Below are positions 10,758 through 22,700 of a stretch of 64,000 nucleotides of DNA, piece after piece; within the stretch, counting starts at the first letter, position 1, and each line of letters begins with the position of its first letter. The position numbers were made by a program, and so were the translations under genes. Source of the stretch: Notospermus geniculatus. Lineage: Eukaryota > Nemertea > Pilidiophora > Heteronemertea > Lineidae. Where the stretch lies: contig NMRB01002523.1 in NCBI GenBank assembly GCA_002633025.1, positions 34,607 through 98,606 on the forward strand, given 5' to 3'. The notes under the pieces were generated by a model. That model was not told the DNA's origin and made no database searches. It was given only the letters and a program-made list of their open reading frames with translations.

Positions 10758-11432
10758 GAAACGAACTCGGTGAAGAGATTACTTGACCTAGACGATAGCC
10801 CCCCTCAGGGTGCAATTTTATGGTTCTTTGAAGGCACTAGCGTCCGCCAAACGACCCAACATTTTTCCATCGTCGACCACTCTTGGCCTACGCTAGTACA
10901 CAAACATGTACGGCGATGCATAGCAAACCATGACCAACTGATCTTCATGAAACCGCCAAGGAAAACTGACAAAACCGTCTTTACTGCACTCACACTTAAC
11001 GTTCTCAGCTCATTATCTCCTGGACACGAGAAAATGACCCACACAAACCATTACATCCAAAATGGATACAAATGGTCACTTTTTGAAGACGTTATCTTTG
11101 CCGGCGGAAAAATCAAGGACGAAAATAATGGCTCACTATGGTGCCCACGTGACCCAATAATAGCAAAGGAAGAGGTACAAACAGTACACTGCAACTTGTA
11201 CCCCTCAGGCGACGCAACAAGCGCTTCCAGCCTCCCAACCGCTGCTGCTGCAGCAAGCAAAAACCACGAGCTCTCAACCTTTCAACACATGCGACATGCA
11301 GCAACAAATCATGCGGAAAGCAACTGCAGTCATTTCATACCACGTTCTTTACCGATACAACGCGTACATCGATGTGTACTATCTAGTGTTTCATTTCGTC
11401 CAACTTGGATTGGAACGAAAAGGTATTTGTAA
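10758..11432 (+). CDS. Unidentified open frame of 224 codons
   Basis: An open frame runs from just after a TGA at 10755-10757 to the TAA at 11430-11432. It has no ATG near its 5' end and begins within TGCAG-GTGAG, so if real it would be an exon or a transposon relic rather than a complete gene. Apart from slit it is the longest frame here not caused by tandem repetition. Visible content: an early aromatic patch (ILWFFEGTSV), a basic middle (MKPPRKTDK), an Ala/Ser run (LPTAAAAASKN) and several His residues late on. No motif matches a family I know. It may be chance, because the opposite strand also carries several frames of 60-80 codons. Confidence 0.2.
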   Translation, partial: ETNSVKRLLDLDDSPPQGAILWFFEGTSVRQTTQHFSIVDHSWPTLVHKHVRRCIANHDQLIFMKPPRKTDKTVFTALTLNVLSSLSPGHEKMTHTNHYIQNGYKWSLFEDVIFAGGKIKDENNGSLWCPRDPIIAKEEVQTVHCNLYPSGDATSASSLPTAAAAASKNHELSTFQHMRHAATNHAESNCSHFIPRSLPIQRVHRCVLSSVSFRPTWIGTKRYL

Positions 11433-12418
11433 ACAGTGTTCTCCATAGTGATGGCACGTCGGCAGTAAACCCCGCATGAAAAAGCTCTCCCACCGGAATT
11501 CCGCTGACTCAGCATAAATGAGAGTGATTCAGAAGGTGTAACGATCAAGTCTCGTTAGCTAACTCAAAATATATCACATTTCATGAAAGTACCATTGAAC
11601 AAGAGCGTCTTGTGAAATGGCGGGGGAAATTGTGTGATGGCGGAGAAATGGCGTGAACTCGACGAGATGAAAAGGGATAGTTAGGCTAAATCGCTGATGT
11701 AAAAAATTAAAGCTTTGATCCTAAAATCTTTGAGGTGTTGTGCCGTTGTTTGTGTGTCTTGATGAGGCGAAGAGAGATCGTGGGTTTAGACATTTTCAAA
11801 CGGAGGTCGACAGGGAAGGGAAAAACTGAGCCGGTGTGGAAGGAAAGAATGTACCAAGAAAAATTGTCCGGGGAACGAAAGATTATGTTAAATCTCAATT
11901 TCAGGTAGTTTCTAACTCCCATGCACCTTTATCCGTAGTCTCGCTTGCCAGACGCTACGGGCTCACCCCTTCGGTAAATCACACTCCGCGTCTGGCTCTT
12001 TTAGAGATTAAAGTCGTGAAGACCGCGTGGTGGCAGCACGGGTCCTTGGGTTTTCCCAACCTCGTTCGCTTTCTGACAATATGGCGAGTGGTCCAAGGTT
12101 GTCTGAGCGAACTTATACCCCTGGGGACGGGGTTGGGTTTTTCCTGGAAGTAATTTCCGCGGGAATTATGAGTGAGAAAGCGTGGTGATTGGCTGGAGCC
12201 CAGTGGAGTGCCATCTAGTGGTGTTACCGGCTTTTGAGCCCCAAATGTGCCAGTGTGTAGGAGATCGGGACGTCGGATACACACTGGGGCCGAGTGTACT
12301 TTATCCGTCGCGGTCGGAACAATAGAAGCGGGCACTTCTTCCATGGGACATTCCTTACTGTTACACCCGTCATTACATCAACTAATTTTCTGAAAAAGAT
12401 AATTATAATCAATTCTGG
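11433..12418. other. Repeat-like sequence without clear boundaries
   Basis: Positions 12027-12130 (TTTCTGACAATATGGCGAGT, GGTTGTCTGAGCGAAC) share sequence with 23493-23845, where GTTCGCTCAGACAACC and CCATATTGTCAGAAAGCG occur in inverse arrangement. This indicates a dispersed element; its ends here are not clear. Confidence 0.45.
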
Positions 12419-12859
12419 TTGTGTCTAAATTTTGTCAGAAAATTTTTTATCGACCGAAGTGTTGTAATGCCACAGTCGGAAGCCAGCACTTCTGGTCCAG
12501 AACCGTCGGAAGTGACTATGCTTGAAATGATGCTAAAAACCAGCGACACAAACAACCATATCAAGAATGTCAAGAAATGCGGTTGTAAAGTCTACAAACA
12601 AGGATTCATTTTTGATGATATCTTAATTCGACGAATCACCATTACTCTGTGCATCCATAATTTCCGAATGATCTTATCAGATCGGACTGTCTCTCACCTT
12701 TTGTCAGTTGTAACATCATCTTGAAAGAACCTGACCGGGGAAGGCGCCGGAGTTCTCACTTCGTGTTCACTATTATCACATAATGACTGACCCAACTCAT
12801 CCTGCTGATTTCTATTCATCGTAACATGAACGAAACATGTAATCTTGACGACGACGTTC

Positions 12860-13435
12860 TTTTGAGTGTCGCTTGACGTCCCCAGTTTTCAGTTGACGTA
12901 CAGTAGTTCGTTCTCTGAGTGTACCTTGGCGTCCCCAGTTTACAGTTACCGTACATAGTAGATCGTTCTCCGAGTGTCCCTTGACATCCCCAGTTTACAG
13001 TTGACGTACAGTACTCGTTTTCTGAGTGTACCTTGGCGTCCCCAGTTTACAGTTGACGTACAGTAGATCGTTTTCTGAGTGTACATGTACCTTGGCGTCC
13101 CCAGTTTACAGTTGACGTACAGTAGATCGTTCTCTGAGTGTACCTTGGCGTCCCCAGTTTACAGTTGACGCACAGTAGATCGTTCTCTGAGTGTACTTTG
13201 ACGTCCCCTGTTTACAGTTGACCGTTCTCTGAGTATACATGTACCGTGGTGTCCCCAGTTTGCAGTTGACGTACAGTAGATCATTCTCTAAGTATACATT
13301 TACCATGGTGTCCCCAGTTTGCAGTTGACGTACAGTAGATCTTTCTCTAAGTATAAATTTACCATGGTGTCCCCAGTTTGGAGTTGACGTACAGTAGACC
13401 ATTCTTTGGGTGTACCTTGATGTCCCCAGTTTGCT
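12860..13435. repeat. About 53-bp minisatellite, roughly 10-11 copies
   Basis: Tandem units containing GTCCCCAGTTTACAGTTGAC and GTACAGTAGATCGTTCTCTG, with GTGTACC links. Some units contain insertions (TGTACATG) or deletions. Confidence 0.9.
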
Positions 13436-13530
13436 TTCTATGGGCGAACTATGGGCAGTCGTTTGTCACTAGTCTAGGCGTAAGGTGAATCGCCCATCGA
13501 GAGCCAACTCACTTCAGAAAACCCTCACAT

Positions 13531-14216
13531 AGAGTCACAGCATGAACCAATGGTAGCATTCCCCGTTTGATCGGCTACACGGAGTGATGCTGGCTTAGTT
13601 AGTTCTGCAACAGCTTGTTTTGCTCATCAGTTCAGTGATTTGCTGCATGGCTGCGCCTTTCCTGCTCCTGTGAGTCATGACACCTCCGGCACAAACATCG
13701 GCCAGTGGTTGTCACTCGAACGGGTAATGACTTCCCACAGGGACTCGGGAATAAATATGTTACTGCCAAAGACGTCGTTCACGTTGTCATATTGTGGGAT
13801 AGCTCGGGAAAGGATTTACGTTGCCGTTGATATCTAAATGTACATTACTTGCTAAAATCTAAAACGCGGAACCAACACCCAAGATGGGCCAGATTGGCTG
13901 AACTTTTGACTTTTTACCGATAGAAATCTCCGAAATTTCCTGTTACCACCAATTTTCTTGGACGGCCCATTGTCACGTTATATACAACAACAACAATATT
14001 TACCTAAGGTTGACAGCCAGTGTTATTCGTTCCAAGCCTTCTAATGAAATTATTCGGAATCCCCGCATGGCGCGGGAGGGAATTACACCTTATTTTGACA
14101 GTTTTAGTGTCGGCTGTCCGCCTGCGCACAGAAAATGACCACCTTTCCAGTGTTTCCTTGAAAGATAAGGAAAAACACAGCGTACACCAATTTCGTCCAG
14201 TTTATTAGGACTTTAT
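13531..14216. other. No recognisable feature
   Basis: Follows a GAGAGCCAACTC MITE fragment (13440-13530). Nothing supportable. Confidence 0.4.
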
Positions 14217-14367
14217 AGGGAGGTTTCGAAATCAAACGATAAACGTAAACGTTAACGACGACGTTATTTTTGTACCGAAAATGCAATATAAAATCTGGTT
14301 AATGTGTAGTACGAAAAATAACGTTGTCGTAAAGTTTACGTTTATCGTTTGATTTCGAAACCTCCCT
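14217..14367. mobile_element. MITE, 151 bp, AGGGAGGTTT termini
   Basis: Best copy of the family also at 2641. AGGGAGGTTTCGAAATCAAA and its inverse form the ends, flanked by TAT on both sides. Almost all of the element is self-complementary around a short AT-rich centre. Confidence 0.9.
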
Positions 14368-14681
14368 TATGTCTCTATCATACTCACTGACTGGAAAAAG
14401 GTAACACTGACTGTAGTTTACCACCGACACTGGTTCAAAGATTACATCTAAACATCGAATCCACGATGGCCCGAGTTCAACGGTCACAGTTCAACTGGGG
14501 CCAATCGTTACGCGTGAAAGATTTAAAGTGTCACTGTTTGCATGAAATATGCCTCAGTATCCCTGCCCTGGCGGCGGAGTCGGGAACCAACGTGATAAGA
14601 CTGGTGTCCTGTCCAACCCACATAAAGCCAGTGATAACACTTAGGCTAGACTGATACCATGTCGAAACCTTAGCTGACAAA

Positions 14682-15152
14682 AGTTGCGCTTCCACTACAA
14701 AAAAAGCCGCTCTTGTTCTGCTTCCATTACAGAATTGCCGGGTTTAATAAGTCCGGTTCTATTAAGTGCGGATCTATTTAGTTTGGATAGGTCATGCACA
14801 GTTGCAAGCGACCGTGGAGCCACCTGTAGCCGAGCATAATACTACAAATAGATCCGGTGTTATTGCCATTCCACTACAAAATTTATCCGCATCTAGATTC
14901 GGAGTATGATCGGCTATGCTATCCGAACTAAATAGATCCGCACTTAATAGAACCGGACTTTTTAAACCCGGCAATTCTGTAATGGAAGCAGAATAAGAGC
15001 GGACAAGTACCGGCTTTTTTGTAGTGGAAGCGCAACTCGAACTAAATAGATCCGCACTTAATAGAACCGGACTTATTAAACACGGCTATTCTGTAATGGA
15101 AGCAGAATAAGAGCGGACAAATACCGGCTTTTTTTGTAGTGGAAGCGCAACT
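14682..15152. mobile_element. 471-bp foldback element with duplicated right arm
   Basis: Left end AGTTGCGCTTCCACTACAAA (14682) is inverse to AGTGGAAGCGCAACT (15152). The left arm has one set of blocks (GCCGGGTTTAATAAGTCCGG, ATTAAGTGCGGATC). The right arm carries them twice in tandem: 14918-15034 and 15035-15152. Confidence 0.85.
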
Positions 15153-16199
15153 ATAATTTCCGCCATCTTTTTCATCACTTGAGAAGTTCAACGAGCTGTC
15201 ATAGCGTGACTAACCCTTCATCAAGTAAGGTACCATGTGTCAACTCATTCTTTTATTTGTGGCAACAGTCTAAATGCCTAATTGGTAACTTCGATCATTC
15301 AAATAGATCGACTTGCACAGTCTTGTCGAGCGTGCATAAACGAGGTTGCCTAAAGGTCAAAGGTTACGTCGGCCGCCACGAGACAGTGGCGCTTTAAACA
15401 GTGGTTTACCAATAACCTCCAATACAATCAGGTTCAGTATTCTTCTAAAAATATTCCTAGGTGCGACCCCGCTTGAATTTCTTTGCAGAGAATACCCAAT
15501 CAGAAAAATAGAAGTACCATGCGATTTATTTTGAGTATGTCTTCCCCTGGCCTACATCAAACAATGGTTAGTTTTATTCTCAAAGGCGTCTTAATGAATC
15601 ATTTTTCTCTGATATTTTTCCCCGTCAACTGCAGCTGACATCCTACATGTAATCTCCTTCGACGCAACATCACAAATAGCAAGCATCTTTTGAACTTGTT
15701 GTTTCTGTCGTTGTTGGTAAACCATGCCCAGAGTGCACTCACTTGCCGTGTTTGTTGTGATGACGTACGAAAAAGGAGACAGGCGCCTCACGTCTTGTCA
15801 AACTTCAGCGCTAAAAAGCAACGCATGGGAGGTTTTATGGTGAAAAGTGGCCTGTCTCAGTCATATGACAGCCTTCGGGTTGCCGACCAGAGAATAGCGA
15901 GGATGAGCAGGCGCCACGAGACACTGCGGCGGTTCCGAAAGGATCTAGTATTTCAAGGACCAACAAAAGAATTAATGGGATGATTACGGCCGCTTGTGTT
16001 GGGAGATTGCTATCATTGGATGAACTGTACCCTGATGAACCGACTCTCGAGATTTTCGGAATGAAAATAGCGCGAGAAGTGGGCTGTTTAAAATCTCGAG
16101 ATGTTTTTGTGGGCGTACATGTTTCTTATAAATAATGATGCCTCTTTCCTCTGGTTTTGGCAAGAGTTGGTTTATAAACAACTCAAAGCCGACAAGAAA
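15153..16199. other. No recognisable feature
   Basis: No convincing exon; a small inverse pair CTCGAGATTTT/AAAATCTCGAG at about 16045-16101. Confidence 0.4.
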
Positions 16200-16590
16200 C
16201 AAACCACGACGGAATCCGCTGTAGTAGTGGGAAACGGGTCCACTATAGTGGATTCCGCGGCGGTTTCCGGCGAGCGGTGCGGTTTTCACAGGGCTTTGGG
16301 TAATCCTTCGATGGTTTAACGATACAATGGCCTATTGATTATCCCAATGCCTGTGAAAACCGCTCCGCTCGCCGCAAGACGCGGCAGAATCCGCTATAGT
16401 GGAAACAGGCCTAAAGGCGGTTTCCGCCGGGGTCCAGCGAGCGGTGCGGTTTTCACAGGGTTTTGGATGATCTTTCTAATCAGTGGTTTAACAATACACG
16501 GCGTGTTAATTATCCAGAATCCTGTGAAAACCGCTTCGCTTGCCGCAAACCGCGGCGGAATCCGCTGTAGTGGGAAACGGGCCTTAACGT
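16200..16590. mobile_element. Clustered foldback elements (CCTGTGAAAACCGC family)
   Basis: Alternating inverse blocks: GAGCGGTGCGGTTTTCACAG (16272, 16438) and CCTGTGAAAACCGC (16350, 16520), with GGAATCCGCTGTAGT (16211, 16557). Two head-to-head units are packed together. A diverged relative is at 46115-46295 in a slit intron. Confidence 0.75.
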
Positions 16591-16894
16591 CTGCCGTTTA
16601 CGATCTATGCTAAACCTCTCTTTTACCATGGTCATTGGAACTATGTGGACGTGTCATCCACGGTGTCGCTGTAGGCCATCTCAAATGACAGGGCAATCAT
16701 CAGCACATATTGACAGCTCTTCGAAGCCATTAATATTAGATTGGAAGAAATCAACACTCATCCTGAGTGACAATGACGGAGAAAATGCGTGAGTCAAAGT
16801 AAATATTTTGCCGGACGCGCTGCGTTGTGGATTCGGGGAAGGTGTCCACCGACTAAGAGGACACAAATGCAGCTTTAAGAACCATTACTTATGG

Positions 16895-17230
16895 GACTAC
16901 CGGCAGCAACTACCCTCCTACAGGCAGAAGGACCCTTCTTGAAGCAGCAACTGCCCTTCTTCGAGCAGCAACTGCAGCCCTTTTTCGAGCAGCAACTGCA
17001 GCCCTTTTTCGAGCAGCAACTGCCCTTCTTCGAATAGCAATTACTCTTTAAGCAGCAGCGGCGACCGCCCTCCTGTAACAAGCAGCGGAGACCGCCCTCC
17101 TTTAATCAGCAGCGGCGACCACCCTCCCTTAACCGGCAGCGGCGACCGCCCTCCATTAACCTGCAGCAGCTGCGACCGCCCTCCTTTAACCAGCAGCAGC
17201 GACCGCTCACCTTCGAGCAGCAGCACCTAC
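16895..17230. repeat. AGCAGC / CGACCGCCCTCC low-complexity array
   Basis: First part: GAGCAGCAACTGCAGCCCTT units (about 24 bp). Second part: GCAGCGGCGACCGCCCTCC units. Minus-strand frames rich in Cys/Lys/Ser or Arg/Gly/Leu are translation artefacts. A shorter related block at 20578-20670 starts the second copy of the segmental duplication. Confidence 0.85.
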
Positions 17231-19675
17231 CTCGCTACAGGGCCTCGCTAACCTCCTGCAACATTTGGGTTCTCGGATCGGGGTGACAATTTGCTGCACT
17301 TTTTGTATAGGTATTGCCCGACCTTGGTACGGTGAGCTTGCATCTAACATCTAAGTTCCATCATACGTACAGTCGGGGACTTGCCCCATTTCTCCAATAT
17401 TTTTCCGGGTATATTAAAAGATTGGACTTAGCAGTATTTGACACGAGACATTTTTTATTTACAAGATTATTATGTGTAATTGATCAAACACTAGAAATAA
17501 AACCAATCTCAAACACTGAAGGTTTTGTGAGGGGGAGAACAATGAGACTTATAACATATTTCGCACTAACAAACACTTGAAGGTGACTTGAATGGACTTG
17601 ATTGGAGCCAGTCATCTTGTTGGCGGCGAGTTTGAAGGATAGAGCACGAGATCTCCTGTAGTGTTCTGATCGGGACCCACTGCCGCTTGGCGCCGAGCTC
17701 CCCTCATCCCAGCGAAGTAGTTTACCTACTCCATTGTACCAGCCCGTTGTGAGAGTCAACGACGTTTTTGAGATGTCCAGAGTCAAGGAGTGTGGAGCCA
17801 GAATTCGGACTGAGGTGAACTGTTAGCGTACGTTGTCGATGAATGATGAAGGTTCAGCACTATATTGCGTGGTTTTCATTCAAGAGATGCTGAAAATTTC
17901 GTGTATATGTCTTCCCTTTTTGAGAAACGAAGGGTTTGAGTATCGAGAAGGTCTGGACTCCGAACACCCGGCTCTTTCTTGGCGGAATTACTCTACCGCG
18001 CACGACGAAGGGTCGAACGTTGTTGCTTCACCAAGTGCAAACCAAAGTACGCCAGGCAATATCGCAAGCGATATGATCGCCATCCACCGCAGACTGGGCG
18101 ATATCGGTTTTGGTATTGTTTGACATTGGGCGATCATCGCTGGCGAGAAGATTCCACGATTCCTGATCATCTTGGTTTATAAGAGCATTGCTTGAACAGG
18201 TGGTTGGGTTGTGAGCAGTTCAAAATGGGAATTGTCCTTCAGTTTCGTGAACTTATTTTCAAAACAAAAGTCAACATGAGTAGTTTTAATAACACCGTTT
18301 GCATTCTCACAGCTGTTTCTACACCTGGCCGCATTCCTTCGCAATACTTTACGCAATGACACCGCAGAGAAAACGTGAACTGGACGAGTGAGGTCAGTTA
18401 AACGTGAGAACGCGGCCTTTAAGTAAAACTGTTTTGTTTTTTAGTTGTTTGTAATGTTTCAAGTTTCAAGTTTAAGTTTATTCTCAACCATAAAAAGGGG
18501 TTACAAGAATTTACAGTTTACACAACGGACAGGGCAAGAAATCGGAGTGGTATCACGAATTTGGCCGCGTGGCCCGCGTTGTGTTGTGACGAGATGAATG
18601 GGTTGAAAAGTTTAAAATAACCAAGTCCATGGGGTGGGGACCTCAGGTGTGCCCGACTTCCTTCTCAAAGTTATGGAATTCATAAATGAATGCTTTCCAT
18701 TTCAACTATCAACCAGCCGTATGTGTGTATATTATTCTGATGCGCGTGTATTTAGAAACGGCGATTTTTTTCCTATCAACAGATTCGTATAGGCTGACCT
18801 TTCCGTCCTCTTCAATGCCTTCGTATATACACTCTTGAGCCGACATTTTCGGAAATCCTGGCGCCCTCAAAATCGACGTTGTAGTAGAACCCCATACTAC
18901 AATCAACGTACAGTATCGTTCAGACAACACACTCGAGTTCAACCCAAGTAGACTCGACTTGACTCGAGTATCAATTCAACCAAGAAGAGGGCGATGAGTG
19001 GTCCTGGGTCGGCCGCATCTACATAAACCTCTACACGTTCTTATTCAAGGGATTTTTTATTAACTTTACTGTTTCCACTAATGCTACCTATATGTAGGCC
19101 TATAAAGCTTCATTTCTAGCTGCGGTTGACAGATTTTCCGACTTCTATTCCAGTAATTTAATTCATTTTCCTTGTTTCGTAAAGGTCACTTCACTTTAGG
19201 ACCTCTTACAACCTTTCATGGCTCTCGACGAACACGCACGTTGAGTGTGTACCAAAACTTGCCTGCCGCCAAGTGTAGACTGGTCCCTGCCCTCGAAACC
19301 CTCCGCTCCACGTATTGCAGAGCGTTACGAGGGCAAGGGACCAGTCTACCGCGAAATGTTGGACAACGGCGACATCTACGCGTACTCAGTGACACTAACG
19401 TTTTCTCTCCTTCGGTCAGTCCAAGTCGGTCAATTCCCCGTTGTGAAATCCAGTGTGGCGGGAATAGTAGTCCTATCATATCAATGGTCCGGTTTATATT
19501 GTCGGATGTTCGACAATCCTTTACTGCTACCTGGGTATCGGGGAATTGTACTCATACATATATCTAACTAGATACATATATCTATCTGAATCTTTTTTCA
19601 GATTTGACCCTTTTTCCAAATCCCTGGTTAGACCCATCCCGTCACTCACATTTTGTTTTATTTCCTATCTTTCAG

Positions 19676-19747
19676 AGATCTGAGCTTTAACAATTTAAAA
19701 GTCATTGGAAGAAAAACGCTGAAAGGGGCGCCACTTCTTAAAAATTT
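19676..19747 (+). CDS. slit: slit exon: D1 LRR (72 nt)
   Basis: First visible exon. Acceptor TTTCAG, donor GTAAGT, phase 2 at both ends. It encodes [19 protein letters not shown] then LLKN, a 24-residue LRR repeat with the LxLxxN core. By comparison with vertebrate Slit D1 it corresponds to LRR4 of 6. It lies inside duplication copy 1. Confidence 0.93.
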
Positions 19748-22700
19748 GTAAGTAACCCCTTTACTTGGGCCCTTTTTCGTTTTTTTGAGTCAGTCTTTTC
19801 TAGAGTTTCAGATTGTAAAGTTCCAGCCTGAAGAAGAATTTGCTAAACTTTCTGGAAATTGACTTTATATACTTTATCAGGCCTTTTTCGTCCGTGTTTA
19901 TCTGACGTACCGCCAGTGTTGCTTTATAAATAAAAGTAGCGCTGGCAGACGTTGGGTTGTCTGATGACGTCATAGTCTAGGCCATCTCATGATCTGGAAA
20001 GTGGCTCAGCTGTCAGTCTTTTGACCAATAGGTGTCACTACGGTCCAACTCAATATGCCTAGCAGACCCATTCATGGTTGACTGAGCACCAATCAGGAGA
20101 ATTTTCTGTTGTATTGGTCCGCTAGAACTTTGGTGCCATCTTTTGGCGAAACGCGCGGCTGTCTGCTCCTATCCTATTTTGACTGGTGGACTGCCCCTTT
20201 AAACAGCCGCGGTTGCAAAGCCGATCTGATGTTGTGGTTTTAAGTCCAGATCACCAATAACATGATGTCTGACAAGCAGAAGAGAAGGCAAACAATATCA
20301 TGGCCGGCCGAGTGAAATATCACTTCAACTCACCGGAAGACATTCAGCGACATCCTCCCACAGCAGGGGTTTTTACCTCGCTCCTCTTCATCCGCTCACA
20401 CAAACTTTGTGTGGAGTGTATGAAGAGGAACGAGACCAAAGCCCTGCTGTGGGAGGATGTTCAGCGAAGATTTACTTCCCGCCATACGGTGCACTTGGCG
20501 GGAATTTCACGTTTTATTAGCCAACTTTTTTTACAAGATCGACAAATGTGTGGTGGTCGAGCAGGGGCGCGCGTTAGAGCGACGACCGCCACTCCTTCGA
20601 GCGACGACTACCCTCCTTCGAGGGGCGACCACCCTCCTTTGAGCGGCAACTACCCTCCCCGCTACCCTCCAACCAGAAGCTTTCACCTCGTAAGCCTCCG
20701 GTTATTGGTTCTCGGTGTGACATTTTGCTCTACTGCACTCCATTGCAGGTAGGGGCCTACCGTGTGTACACGTATTGCCCGACCTTGGTACGGTGAGCTT
20801 GCATCTAACATCTAAGTTCCATCATACGTACAGTCGGGGACTTGCCCCATTTCTCCAGTATATTTTTCCGGATCTTGAAAGATTGGACTTAGCAGTATTT
20901 GACACGAGACATTTTTTATTTACAAGATTATTATGTGTAATTGATCAAACACTAGAAATAAAACCAATCTCAAACACTGAAGGTTTCGTGAGGGCGACAA
21001 TGAGACTTAGAACATATTTCGCACTAACAAACACTTGAAGGTGACTTGAATGGACTTGATTGGAGCCAGTCATCTTGTTGGCGGTGAGTTTGAAGGATAC
21101 ACACGAGGTCTCCTGTAGTGTTCTGATCAGGACCCACTGCCGCTTGGCGCCGAGCTCCCCTCATCCCAGCAAAGTAGTTTACCTACTCCATTGTACCAGC
21201 CCGTTCTGAGAGTCAACGACGTTTTTGAGATGTCCAGAGTCAAGGGTTTTGGAGCCAGAATTCGGACTGAGGTGAACTGTTAGCGTACGTTGTCGATGAA
21301 TGATGAAGGTTCAGCACTATATTGCGTGGTTTTCATTCAAGAGATGCTGTAAATTTCGTGTATATGTCTTCCCTTTTTGAGAAACGAAGGGTTTGAGTAT
21401 CGAGAAGGTCTGGACTCCGAACACCCGGCTCTTTCTTGGCGGAGAATTACTCTACCGCGCACGACGAAGGGTCGAACGTTGTTGCTTCACCAAGTGCAAA
21501 CCAAAGTACGCCAGGCAATATCGCAAGCGATATGATCGCCATCCACCGCAGACTGGGCGATATCGGTTTTGGTATTGTTTGACATTGGGCGATCATCGCT
21601 GGCGAGAAGATTCCACGATTCCTGATCATCTTGGTTTATAAGAGCATTGCTTGAACAGGTGGTTGGGTTGTGAGCAATTCAAAATGGGAATTGTCCTTTA
21701 GTGTCGTGAACTTATTTTCAAAACAAACCCAATCTGAGTAGTTTATAACACCGTTTGGATTCTCACAGCTGTTTCTACATCGCATTCCTTCGCAATATTT
21801 TACGCAATGACACCGCAGAGAAAGCGTGAACTGGACGAGTGAGGTCAGTTAAACGTGAGAACGCGGCCTTTAAGTAATATTCTGTTTTGTTTTTTAGTTG
21901 TTTGTAATGTGTCAAGTTTAAAGTTTAAGTTTATTCTCAACCATAAAAAGGGGTTACAAGAATTTACAGTTTACACAACGGACAGGGCAAGAAATCGGAG
22001 TGGTATCACGAAAATTTGGCCGCGTGGCCCGCGTTGTGTTGTGACGAGATGAATGGGTTGAAAAGTTTAAAATAACCAAGTCCATGGGGTGGGGACCTCA
22101 GGTGTACCCGACTTCCTTCTCAAAGTTATGGAATTCATAAATGAATGCTTTCCATTTCAACTATCAACCAGCCGTATGTGTGTATATTATTCTGATGCGC
22201 GTGTATTTAGAAACGGCGATTTTTTTCCTATCAACAGATTCGTATAGGCTGACCTTTCCGTCCTCTTCAATGCCTTCGCATATACACTCTTGAGCCGACA
22301 TTTTCGGAAATCCTGGCGCCCTCAAAATCGACGTTGTAGTACAACCCCATACTACAATCAACGTACAGTATCGTTCAGACAACACACTCGAGTTCAACCC
22401 AAGTAGACTATACTTGACTCGAGTACTAATTCAACCAAGAAGAGGGCGATGAGTGGTCCTGGGTCGGCCGCATCTACATAAACCTCTACACATTCGTATT
22501 CAAGGGATTTTTTATTAACTTCACCGTTTCCATAATGCTACCTACATGTATGTAGGCCTATAAAGCTTCATTTCTAGCTGCAGTTGACCGATTTTCCGAC
22601 TTCTATTCCAATAATTTAATTCAATTTCCTGTTTCGTAAAGGTTTGTCACCATTGGCACACTTCACTTTAGACCTCGTACAACTTTTCATGGCTCTCGAC

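Larger units (their letters stand above)
17270..20577. repeat. Segmental tandem duplication, copy 1 (contains a slit exon)
   Basis: Aligns by eye with 20702-24334 at an offset of about 3.46 kb, mostly well above 90% identical, from the TATTGCCCGACCTTGGTACG block through GAGCAGGGGCGCGCGTTAG. It includes the slit exon at 19676-19747 and, at 20351-20459, a hairpin insertion that copy 2 lacks. The frames shared by both copies have no recognised homology and contain indels, so they are not called genes. Confidence 0.85.

Noticed and set aside
12419-12724. 101-codon frame with an internal ATG at 12468 (MPQSEASTSGPEPSE)
   Set aside because: A Ser/Pro/Glu-rich start looks plausible, but there is no domain, no good donor within the frame, and no homology I recognise.
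16875-17226. Minus-strand Cys/Lys-rich peptide resembling a small cysteine-rich protein
   Set aside because: Translation of an AGCAGC-type low-complexity array; no signal peptide or conserved spacing.
17833-18182. Frames of 60-96 codons conserved in both duplication copies (also 21393-21641)
   Set aside because: Conservation comes from the recent duplication; indels shift the frames and no domain is visible.
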